64,000 bases of DNA from Pseudomonadota bacterium. GTDB lineage: Bacteria > Pseudomonadota > Gammaproteobacteria > Burkholderiales > Burkholderiaceae_B. The DNA is taken from contig JAEXRL010000011.1 in assembly GCA_023440825.1 (NCBI GenBank), forward strand, positions 62,001 through 126,000. The letters run 5' to 3'. The notes below the pieces were generated by a model. It was not told the DNA's origin. It made no database searches and saw only the letters and a program-made list of their open reading frames with translations. Both the position numbers and the translations under genes were made by a program. Positions 18,087-25,456 of the stretch are shown here, in pieces; the stretch's first letter is position 1, and each line of letters opens with the position of its first letter.

Positions 18087-18757
18087 GAATCGGGCGCAAT
18101 CAACTTATACCCTAGCCCACGTACAGTTTCTATGTAATGAGCAGGTAACTTCTTACGCAAACGGCCTATAAATACTTCTATGGTGTTGGAGTCGCGCTCA
18201 AAGTCCTGGGCATACAAATGCTCCGTTAGGTCCGAGCGTGAAAACACCTTACCCGGATGGTGCATCATAAACGCCAGCAGTCGGTACTCATGGCTGGTCA
18301 GACTCAGCTCAGTACCGGCATAGGTCACCTGACTACTCACAGTATCTAGGCTAAGTTCCCCCACAAGCAGTTGCGCAGAAACCTGACCGGCAGCACGTCG
18401 CAACAAGGCTCGCAAGCGCGCTAGCAACTCTTCCATGTGAAAAGGCTTGGATAAGTAATCGTCGGCCCCCGCATCAATACCGGCCACCTTTTCGTGCCAG
18501 TCACTGCGCGCGGTCAAAATCAGTACAGGTAGACTCACTCCCGCCGAGCGCCACTTACGCAAGACGGACAAACCATCCAGACCTGGCAGACCCAGATCGA
18601 GTATGGCCGCATCATGCACTTGCTCCGCACCCTGATACCAGGCCTCATTACCCTCGGCAGCATGCTGCACCACATATCCAGCGCGCTCAAGCGCGGTTTG
18701 AATTTGAGTGGCCAAGGTAGGCTCGTCTTCCACTAATAAAATACGCATACGCTTCAA
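18083..18757 (-). CDS. OmpR/PhoP-family response regulator
   Basis: 224 residues. The receiver domain has acidic pocket EDE near residue 10, phospho-acceptor Asp in AILDLGLPGLDG, Thr in LILTAR and Lys in DYLSKPF. The C-terminal winged helix ends with RVRG-type sequence TVRGLGYKL. It is the cognate regulator of the downstream kinase. Its start overlaps the stop of the PepSY gene upstream (18754-18757), so three genes form one operon. Confidence 0.95.
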   Translation of the reverse strand: MKRMRILLVEDEPTLATQIQTALERAGYVVQHAAEGNEAWYQGAEQVHDAAILDLGLPGLDGLSVLRKWRSAGVSLPVLILTARSDWHEKVAGIDAGADDYLSKPFHMEELLARLRALLRRAAGQVSAQLLVGELSLDTVSSQVTYAGTELSLTSHEYRLLAFMMHHPGKVFSRSDLTEHLYAQDFERDSNTIEVFIGRLRKKLPAHYIETVRGLGYKLIAPDS

Positions 18758-19203
18758 TACACTCGTTTAGGTTTATGCGGACCACGAACACGAAGCACCT
18801 CTGCCGTCAAAGCATCTACCTTTAGACGTAACAGTAAACGTTCATCTTGCAGTATACGCAGATCGTAGACCCAAATTTGAAACTGAGGGTCGAACGCAAA
18901 CTGCACCCTCAAAATACGCCCAGGAAATTGCGGCCGAATGAGCCTCAACACCTGCCCTAATGGCATCGCCTCGCCTTTGCGCACGGCCTCGCGAGCTAGA
19001 TCATGCCCACGATACATAGGCCCAGCAGACCGTCGCTTGTCAGCCTCGTGACGCTCATGAAAAGAGGAAGACGAAGACAGCTCTTGCATCCACGCAAAAT
19101 CAGCCCAACGGTGATCGGCAGTCAACGTGTGCGCCTGCAATAAGCCCAAGTGTCCCCACATCAACATCAAGCCGCACACTAATGTGCGTACCCCAGTAGG
19201 CAT
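18754..19203 (-). CDS. PepSY-domain exported protein in two-component operon
   Basis: About 149 residues from ATG 19203, which has a strong Shine-Dalgarno (GAGGTGG) 5 nt upstream; an in-frame TTG at 19215 overlaps that site. The N-terminus MPTGVRTLVCGLMLMWGHLGLLQAHT is a signal peptide or anchor. The last ~80 residues fit a PepSY fold: AVRKGEAMPLGQVLRLIR, then RVQFAFDPQFQIWVYDLRILQDERLLLRLKVDALTAEVLRV. First gene of the operon with the regulator and kinase. PepSY proteins in such positions are thought to modulate the sensor or proteases; this is inference. Confidence 0.75.
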   Translation of the reverse strand: MPTGVRTLVCGLMLMWGHLGLLQAHTLTADHRWADFAWMQELSSSSSFHERHEADKRRSAGPMYRGHDLAREAVRKGEAMPLGQVLRLIRPQFPGRILRVQFAFDPQFQIWVYDLRILQDERLLLRLKVDALTAEVLRVRGPHKPKRVY

Positions 19204-19351
19204 GCCCCACCTCAAATTTATGTATATCTAGACCCTGTATACCAAGATGCACCTGAACAGACGATGAATATCGGCTTCAGCATGAATTCAGACAACGCTA
19301 GGCACAATGATACTCACTTGTCCTTTACACATGAACTGCAAGGAGTCATAC

Positions 19352-19741
19352 ATGATGAAAAAACACATACTAGCCAGCATTATTAGCCTAGGCTTACTGA
19401 GCAGCACAGCAGGCTGGGCACAGGAAGCAGCCAATCCAAGCCAAACCAGCACAGCCACTACGCAACACAGCGAGGCAAAGCACACGCGCCTAACGGCTGA
19501 GCAGTTGCAAGACATCTCTCCTATTTATGAGCAATTGAAAAAAGACGGGTACACCAAAGTAGCGAGCATCATGCAAAGCTCGCGGGGTGTAAAAGCGATC
19601 GTAATCAATGACAAAGGGGAGATTGTGCGTCTTAAAAAGGCTGCTGACAGTCAAGAGTTCAGCACCTGGGAGCCACGTAAAAAAGACAAACGTGGACATC
19701 GTCACCAACGCAAAGAACACGCCAAAACACCGGCCGCTTAA
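19352..19741 (+). CDS. Small secreted protein, PepSY-like, divergent from the two-component operon
   Basis: 129 residues. The start MMKKHILASII at 19352 follows a strong AAGGAG site; the frame is open upstream but lacks one. A signal peptide ends near WAQ/EA. The middle part (QLQDISPIYEQLKKDGYTKVASIMQSSRGVKAIVINDKGEIVRLKKA) resembles a PepSY repeat. The tail is basic and His-rich (RKKDKRGHRHQRKEH), which could bind polyanions or metal. It is transcribed away from the PepSY/regulator/kinase operon across 148 bp and is a natural candidate target. I do not recognise a named family. Confidence 0.7.
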   Translation: MMKKHILASIISLGLLSSTAGWAQEAANPSQTSTATTQHSEAKHTRLTAEQLQDISPIYEQLKKDGYTKVASIMQSSRGVKAIVINDKGEIVRLKKAADSQEFSTWEPRKKDKRGHRHQRKEHAKTPAA

Positions 19742-19760
19742 CCAGCTATTTACATCCGAG

Positions 19761-19795
19761 TATCGCCTGCCCTGTTAAGCACCGGGCGGGCGATA
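19761..19795 (+). terminator. Hairpin after the small PepSY-like gene
   Basis: TATCGCCTGCCC (19761-19772) pairs with GGGCGGGCGATA (19784-19795), 12 bp with one G-U, and an 11-nt loop. There is no strong T-run, so it may be an inefficient terminator or an RNA 3'-end stabiliser. Confidence 0.6.
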
Positions 19796-19880
19796 GTGAT
19801 TTATACGTATAGGTATCACTACGAAAACCTACTATTATTTAAAGTACCCGTTGTAATGTGTAATGTCTCAAGGTGTACCT

Positions 19881-21518
19881 ATGCTCAACTCAAGTCTGGA
19901 CTATGAAAACAATCGACAAAGCTTTAACTGGTCTATTCCTGAGCACTACAACATCGCCCATGATGCATGCGACAAATGGGCAGACGGTTCCAATAAGCTG
20001 GCTCTAATTCAAGAAGACAGCACCGGACAGACTCAGCATTACAGCTTCGATCAACTGAAAGCCTGGTCAGATCAGTTCGCCAGCGGCCTTCAGGCCCAGG
20101 GTATTAGCCAAGGTGATCGGGTAGGCATACTCTTGGCACAAGGCGTAGAAACGGCCATTGCCCATCTTGCCGTCTACAAAATCGGGGCTATCGCCATGCC
20201 CTTATTTTCCCTATTTGGATTTGATGCCCTGCAACACCGTCTGCTAGACTCGGGCGCTCGGGCACTTATTACCAACCGTGATGGTCTACAAAAAATAAGC
20301 CATATCCACGCTCAGCTACCCGAGCTCAAACGCATTTATTGCATCGACGACAATCCAGAACAAACGCTGAGTGCGCATGATTTTTGGCAAATTATCCATG
20401 CGGCCAAACCGGGACAGCCCAACAAAGTTACCACCAAAGCAGACGATCCAGCCCTATTAATCTATACCTCGGGTACGACCGGGTCCGCCAAGGGAGCCTT
20501 GCATGCGCACCGTGTCCTATTAGGGCATTTACCTGGCGTAGAGATGTCCCACAATTTCCTGCCTAATAATGCAGAACTCATGTGGACTCCCGCTGATTGG
20601 GCCTGGATAGGCGGCCTGCTAGATGTACTGCTCCCTGCCTGGCACCATGGCATCCCTGTGCTGGCTCACCGGTTCGAAAAGTTCACTCCTGAGGCCGCTT
20701 GCGATCTCATGGCTAGACACGGCGTCACGCATACATTTTTGCCGCCTACCGCTTTGAAATCCTTGCGCCACCTCAGTAACATCACACAAACCTGGCCACT
20801 CAAACTGCGCTCTATTGCCAGTGGAGGCGAGTCTTTAGGCACAGAATTACTGCACTGGGCACAAACTGAACTGGGCATCACGATCAACGAGTTCTACGGT
20901 CAAACTGAATGCAATATGATCGTATCCTCGTGCTCGGCTTGGTTCCCCAGCCAACAGGGCATTATGGGTAAAGCCGTGCCTGGTCACGATGTACAAATTA
21001 TCGACGATAAAGGGCATATTCTCCCCGCTGGACAAGAAGGGCACATAGCGGTACGTCGCCCCGATCCGGTAATGTTTCTTGGCTACTGGAATCAAGCCGC
21101 AGCCACTAAGGAAAAATTTGTGGGGGACTTTTTGCTGACTGGCGATCGAGGCGTGCAAGATTCACAGGGTTACCTACGTTTTGTAGGGCGTGCAGACGAC
21201 GTTATTACCAGTTCCGGGTATCGTGTTGGGCCCGGCCCCATAGAAGACTGCCTCTTAGCTCACCCGGCTGTGGCACTGGCCGCAGTCGTGGGGGTACCGG
21301 ATGCTGAGCGCACAGAAATTATTAAGGCTGTGTTGGTATTGAAAGCGGGCCATGAGCCCAGCCCTACTCTGATTAAGGATATACAAGAGCACGTACGCTC
21401 ACGTGTAGCCGCGCATGAATACCCCAGAATTGTCGAGTTTCGTAGCAGCTTGCCCATGACCACGACGGGCAAGCTGATTCGGCATGCCTTACGGCAAACC
21501 GAATCCGATCAACAGTAA
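19881..21518 (+). CDS. Acyl-CoA synthetase (AMP-forming, acetyl-CoA-synthetase-like)
   Basis: ANL-superfamily ligase that adenylates a carboxylic acid and transfers it to CoA. About 545 residues from ATG 19881, preceded by AAGGTG at good spacing; an ATG at 19863 lacks a site. The AMP-binding loop is YTSGTTGSAKGALHAH, followed by NEFYGQTECN, the LTGDRG hinge region and the C-terminal catalytic Lys in TTGKLIRHAL. The ACS-like layout suggests a short or medium-chain substrate, but specificity cannot be read by eye. It is a single gene, converging on pstB with only 3 bp between stops. Confidence 0.88.
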   Translation: MLNSSLDYENNRQSFNWSIPEHYNIAHDACDKWADGSNKLALIQEDSTGQTQHYSFDQLKAWSDQFASGLQAQGISQGDRVGILLAQGVETAIAHLAVYKIGAIAMPLFSLFGFDALQHRLLDSGARALITNRDGLQKISHIHAQLPELKRIYCIDDNPEQTLSAHDFWQIIHAAKPGQPNKVTTKADDPALLIYTSGTTGSAKGALHAHRVLLGHLPGVEMSHNFLPNNAELMWTPADWAWIGGLLDVLLPAWHHGIPVLAHRFEKFTPEAACDLMARHGVTHTFLPPTALKSLRHLSNITQTWPLKLRSIASGGESLGTELLHWAQTELGITINEFYGQTECNMIVSSCSAWFPSQQGIMGKAVPGHDVQIIDDKGHILPAGQEGHIAVRRPDPVMFLGYWNQAAATKEKFVGDFLLTGDRGVQDSQGYLRFVGRADDVITSSGYRVGPGPIEDCLLAHPAVALAAVVGVPDAERTEIIKAVLVLKAGHEPSPTLIKDIQEHVRSRVAAHEYPRIVEFRSSLPMTTTGKLIRHALRQTESDQQ

Positions 21519-21521
21519 GAC

Positions 21522-22301
21522 TTAACCAAAACGACCTGTAATATAGTCTTCTGTTTCTTTGCGACTGGGCTTAACGAAAATTTGGTCCGTATCGCCAAAC
21601 TCCATGAGCTCACCCAAATACATGTAGGCGGTGTAATCGGAGCAGCGCGCCGCCTGCTGCATATTGTGCGTCACAATCACAACGGTGTAATCTGCTTTTA
21701 ATTCAGCGATAAGCTCTTCGATTTTCGCCGTAGAGATTGGGTCCAGGGCTGAGCACGGCTCATCCAGCAAGAGCACCTCTGGCTTAATCGCCACACCACG
21801 CGCAATGCATAAGCGTTGCTGCTGCCCACCCGACAAGCCATTACCACTTTGTTGCAGCTTGTCTTTCACTTCACCCCAAAGCGCCGCTTTGGTTAATGCC
21901 CACTCGACGCGCTCATCCATTTCACCCTTGCTTAGCTTCTCAAACAAGCGCACGCCAAAGGCCACGTTATCGTAAATGCTCATGGGGAACGGTGTCGGCT
22001 TCTGGAACACCATACCCACCTTAGCGCGTATGATGGAAATATCCTGTTTGGATGTGAGGAGGTCCTCGCCGTCGAGCAAAATTTGACCTTGGGCAGTTTG
22101 CCCTGGATACAGCTCATACATGCGATTCAGAGTGCGCAATAAGGTAGATTTACCACAGCCCGAAGGGCCAATAAACGCAGTGACCTTATTTTCCTTGATT
22201 TCCATATTGATGTTTTTCAGAGCATGGAAATTACCATAATAAAAATTAAGGTCTTTAATTTCCAGCTTCGTACGTACATCAGAAAAATTACTTGCAGTCA
22301 T
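21522..22301 (-). CDS. pstB: Phosphate ABC transporter ATP-binding protein PstB
   Basis: ATPase of the high-affinity phosphate importer PstSCAB. The start is placed at ATG 22301 (MTASNFSDVRTKLEIKDLNFYYG), giving about 259 residues as in other PstB; ATG 22328 would add nine residues. Walker A GPSGCGKST, signature LSGGQQQRLCIARG, Walker B VLLLDEPCSALD, and the PstB-specific stretch MVFQKPTPFPMSIYDNVAFG. Last gene of pstSCAB. phoU, normally next, is absent: the next gene is on the other strand and ends 3 bp away. Confidence 0.97.
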   Translation of the reverse strand: MTASNFSDVRTKLEIKDLNFYYGNFHALKNINMEIKENKVTAFIGPSGCGKSTLLRTLNRMYELYPGQTAQGQILLDGEDLLTSKQDISIIRAKVGMVFQKPTPFPMSIYDNVAFGVRLFEKLSKGEMDERVEWALTKAALWGEVKDKLQQSGNGLSGGQQQRLCIARGVAIKPEVLLLDEPCSALDPISTAKIEELIAELKADYTVVIVTHNMQQAARCSDYTAYMYLGELMEFGDTDQIFVKPSRKETEDYITGRFG

Positions 22302-22334
22302 AATGATTAGCCCACAAGGGCGCTCCATGTAAGC

Positions 22335-23198
22335 TTATTTATTGCGGAACAGGCTACGCGCCAAAATATTAATTCCTAGCACCAGCAAGGTGATTAATAC
22401 CGCTCCCGACCAGGCTAGACGGTTCCAATCCTCGAATGGGCTGGACGCAAAGGCGTAAATAACGAAGGGCAAGTTAGCCATGGGCCCGTTCATGTTGAAA
22501 GACAAAAACTGATTGCTTAGCGCGGTAAACAACAAAGGAGCCGTTTCACCAGAAATGCGAGCCACCGCAAGCAAGACACCTGTCACGATACCCGAGCGAG
22601 CCGCCTTATAAGAAATCGATAAAATAATTTTCCACTGTGGACATCCCAAAGCCGCAGCAGCCTCTCGTAGACTATTGGGTACCAGCGACAGCATATTATC
22701 GGTAGATCGTACGACCACAGGAATAACCAATATAGCCAGGGCAAAGGCCCCCGCCCAACCGGAGTAATGGCCCACTTGAGCCACATACACAGCGTAAATG
22801 AATAAACCAATAACAATTGACGGCGCCGATAACAGAACATCGTTCAGAAAGCGAGTCGCTGGCGCCAGCCAGCCACGTTGACCGAACTCGGCCAGATACG
22901 TGCCCGCCAAAATCCCGATTGGTGTACCTATCAAGGTGCCCACACTTGCCATCAAGACACTGCCTAGGATAGCGTTCGCTAAACCACCCTCTCCACCAGG
23001 GCCAGGCGTGCTTTGCGTGAACAAGGTCCAAGACATGGACGCACTACCTTTACTGATAAGAGTGAGAATAATCCAAAATAGCCAGAACAAGCCAAATAGC
23101 AAGGCGGCAAAGGAGATGGTGAGCATCACCCTGTTCTTGCGACGACGTGCCTTATAAACAGGATTAGAGGTATGGATAGCAGATTTAGTTTGAAGCAT
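22335..23198 (-). CDS. pstA: Phosphate ABC transporter permease PstA
   Basis: One of the two permeases of the phosphate importer, 287 residues with six helices. The family coupling loop reads SLREAAAALGCPQWKIILSI, and the signature GISGETAPLLFTAL-like segment appears as ARISGETAPLLFTALSNQF. It lies between pstC (14-bp gap) and pstB in the same direction. Confidence 0.96.
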   Translation of the reverse strand: MLQTKSAIHTSNPVYKARRRKNRVMLTISFAALLFGLFWLFWIILTLISKGSASMSWTLFTQSTPGPGGEGGLANAILGSVLMASVGTLIGTPIGILAGTYLAEFGQRGWLAPATRFLNDVLLSAPSIVIGLFIYAVYVAQVGHYSGWAGAFALAILVIPVVVRSTDNMLSLVPNSLREAAAALGCPQWKIILSISYKAARSGIVTGVLLAVARISGETAPLLFTALSNQFLSFNMNGPMANLPFVIYAFASSPFEDWNRLAWSGAVLITLLVLGINILARSLFRNK

Positions 23199-23212
23199 GG
23201 TTCCGTTCCGTA

Positions 23213-24151
23213 TCAGCGCGACGTGCCTTCATTTTTTGACAAACGCAGCAGTAAGAGCTTGGAAATGGCCAAGACCACAGTGGTAATCAGGAACAAGATT
23301 AAACCCAGTTCAAGTAAGGCTGATTTCTGCATACCCCCCGCTTCGTTAAATTCATTTGCCAGCGATGAGGCGATAGAATTAGACGGTGCAAATAAGGAGT
23401 GCGGCAAACGAAAGGAGTTACCAATCACGAACGTGACCGCCATGGTTTCACCCAGTGCACGCCCCAAGCCCAGCATGATTCCGCCTATGACACCGTTCTT
23501 GGTAAAGGGAAGCACGACACGCCACATGACTTCCCAGGTTGTACTGCCCAGGCCGTAGGCGGATTCTTTAAGCATGGCGGGAACCAGCTCAAACACATCA
23601 CGCATCACCGCTGTAATAAACGGAATAATCATGATGGAGAGCACCAGACCTGCTGTGAACACCCCTATCCCGAAAGCGGGACCACCGAACAACTGATTGA
23701 GCACAGGAATATGCTCGAACATAGAGATCATGTGCGGCTGTATATAACGCTGGAAGAGCGGGACGAAGACAAACAGACCCCACATACCGTAAATGATGGA
23801 CGGAATCGCCGCCAACATCTCGATAGCCGTACCTAGAGGTCTACGCAACCAGGTCGGTGACAGTTCGGTTAAAAACATAGCAATACCGAATGACACGGGC
23901 ACAGCAATAAGCAAGGCAATCAGCGAGGTGCTGAGCGTACCCACTATCGGCACTAAAGCGCCATAAATACCATTCACGGGGTCCCAGTCGTTGGTCCACA
24001 AAAACGAGACACCATATTCCATGATGGACTCGCGGCTACCGTAGAGCAGGGAGATGGTTATGGCTGCCAATAGGATAAAGACCAGGAACGCAAAACTTCG
24101 CGTCAGCCCCCTGAACAGGCCATCATAGAGAGCATTCTGATTTGGTTTCAT
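23213..24151 (-). CDS. pstC: Phosphate ABC transporter permease PstC
   Basis: Partner permease of PstA, 312 residues, six helices after a cytoplasmic N-terminus. Recognisable parts are AIPSIIYGMWGLFVFVP, the coupling loop MLKESAYGLGSTTWEVMWRV, and GRALGETMAVTFVIGN, which contains the conserved Arg/Glu needed for transport in relatives. It is separated from pstS by 159 bp containing a hairpin. Confidence 0.96.
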   Translation of the reverse strand: MKPNQNALYDGLFRGLTRSFAFLVFILLAAITISLLYGSRESIMEYGVSFLWTNDWDPVNGIYGALVPIVGTLSTSLIALLIAVPVSFGIAMFLTELSPTWLRRPLGTAIEMLAAIPSIIYGMWGLFVFVPLFQRYIQPHMISMFEHIPVLNQLFGGPAFGIGVFTAGLVLSIMIIPFITAVMRDVFELVPAMLKESAYGLGSTTWEVMWRVVLPFTKNGVIGGIMLGLGRALGETMAVTFVIGNSFRLPHSLFAPSNSIASSLANEFNEAGGMQKSALLELGLILFLITTVVLAISKLLLLRLSKNEGTSR

Positions 24152-24237
24152 ATAAACAAGTGGACGTCAGCTAAACACGCAGCAAGATAAACACGGCATT
24201 TTACCGTGAATAAAGAAAACCGACATTTTGACATAAT

Positions 24238-24272
24238 AAAGACGGCGGTATCAAAGACACCCGCCGCCTTTT
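24238..24272 (-). terminator. Intercistronic hairpin between pstS and pstC
   Basis: AAAGACGGCGG (24238-24248) pairs with CCGCCGCCTTT (24261-24271) with one internal mismatch. It lies between pstS and pstC and is followed on the minus strand only by an imperfect T-rich stretch. A partial terminator here would let PstS be made in excess over the membrane proteins. Confidence 0.6.
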
Positions 24273-24310
24273 GAGATCAATTTACCACTGATCGGCTTTT
24301 TAAGACTAGA

Positions 24311-25354
24311 TTATTTCCAGACAGCAGCGCCATCTTTGGCTTTGATTTCGGCTGCCCAAAGAGCACGAACCTGATCCGTAACTTCTTTGGGAAGTGCTAC
24401 GTAATCCAGCTCCGCAGCGGCTTGAGCACCACTTTCGAAAGCCCAGTTAAAGAAGTCCAGAACGGCTTTACCGTTTTCTGGCTTGTCTTGTACTTTATGC
24501 AGCAACACAAACGTTGCAGCCGTAATAGGCCAAGACTGAGCACCCGGCTCTTCGGTCAAGATAACACCCATACCTGGTGCAGACTTCCAGTCGGCATGTG
24601 CTGCAGCGGCAGCAAAGCTTTCCTGGCTAGGCTGTACAAATTGACCGTCTTTGTTTTTCAGTTGTGTCCACGCCAGATTGTTTTGCTTGGCGTAGGCATA
24701 TTCCACGTAACCGATGGAGTCTTTTAACTGACGCACATAAGCAGCCACACCTTCGTTACCTTTACCACCTTGACCGGTAGGCCACTTCACGGCCTTGCCC
24801 TCACCTACTTGGGATTTCCAGTCGGCGGATACTTTAGAGAGGTAGTTGGTCCAGCCGAATGTTGTGCCAGAACCGTCAGAGCGGTGTACTACAACGATAT
24901 CGCGATTAGGCAATTTAAGGTCTGGGTTGAGCTCTTTGATCGCGGCATCGTCCCACTTGCTGACTTTGCCCAAGTAGATGTCGCCCAGCAGCTTGCCTGA
25001 CAGCTTTAACTGACCAGGCTCAATGCCCTCTACGTTGATAACTGGCACCACACCACCGATGACGGCGGGGAACTGTAGCAGACCGTCTTTATCCAGAGCC
25101 TCGCCGCTCATTGGATCATCAGAAGCACCAAAATCTACTGTTTTAGCAATGATTTGCTGTTGACCACCACCGGAACCAATAGACTGATAGTTCACGCGGT
25201 TATTCGTTTGCTTAGCGTATTCGGCAGCCCATTTTGCATAGATAGGATAAGGAAAGGAAGCACCCGCTCCGGTGACATCTACTGCGTTGGCGCTGGCAGC
25301 AAAGGCGCTAAAAGCCAACGCAATAGTTACCTTATTAAATACACGTTTCAACAT
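24311..25354 (-). CDS. pstS: Periplasmic phosphate-binding protein PstS
   Basis: High-affinity phosphate receptor, 347 residues. A signal peptide (MLKRVFNKVTIALAFSAFAASANA) is followed by DVTGAGASFPYPIYAKWA, the PstS N-terminus with the phosphate-binding ASFP loop. Further binding elements are QSIGSGGGQQQI, DFGASDDPM and HRSDGSGTTFGWTNYL. A good ribosome binding site (AGAGGA) lies upstream. The promoter region contains a clear Pho box at 25426-25443. Confidence 0.97.
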   Translation of the reverse strand: MLKRVFNKVTIALAFSAFAASANAVDVTGAGASFPYPIYAKWAAEYAKQTNNRVNYQSIGSGGGQQQIIAKTVDFGASDDPMSGEALDKDGLLQFPAVIGGVVPVINVEGIEPGQLKLSGKLLGDIYLGKVSKWDDAAIKELNPDLKLPNRDIVVVHRSDGSGTTFGWTNYLSKVSADWKSQVGEGKAVKWPTGQGGKGNEGVAAYVRQLKDSIGYVEYAYAKQNNLAWTQLKNKDGQFVQPSQESFAAAAAHADWKSAPGMGVILTEEPGAQSWPITAATFVLLHKVQDKPENGKAVLDFFNWAFESGAQAAAELDYVALPKEVTDQVRALWAAEIKAKDGAAVWK

Positions 25355-25409
25355 CGTTTTGTCCTCTTGGTGTTAGTCATAGGGCAGCTTGTTACTGCTA
25401 TGTATGGAC

Positions 25410-25443
25410 ATGTTAAGCCCCGATTATGACATGTACATGACAG
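25410..25443 (-). promoter_or_regulatory. Pho box and -10 element of pstSCAB
   Basis: On the minus strand, CTGTCAT-GTAC-ATGTCAT (25443-25426) matches the PhoB 18-bp box: the first half is perfect and the second differs at one or two positions. TAACAT (25415-25410) follows after 10 bp, the spacing of the -10 at PhoB-activated promoters. It lies 72 bp upstream of the pstS ATG. Confidence 0.8.
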
Positions 25444-25456
25444 TTGCAAAAATGCC

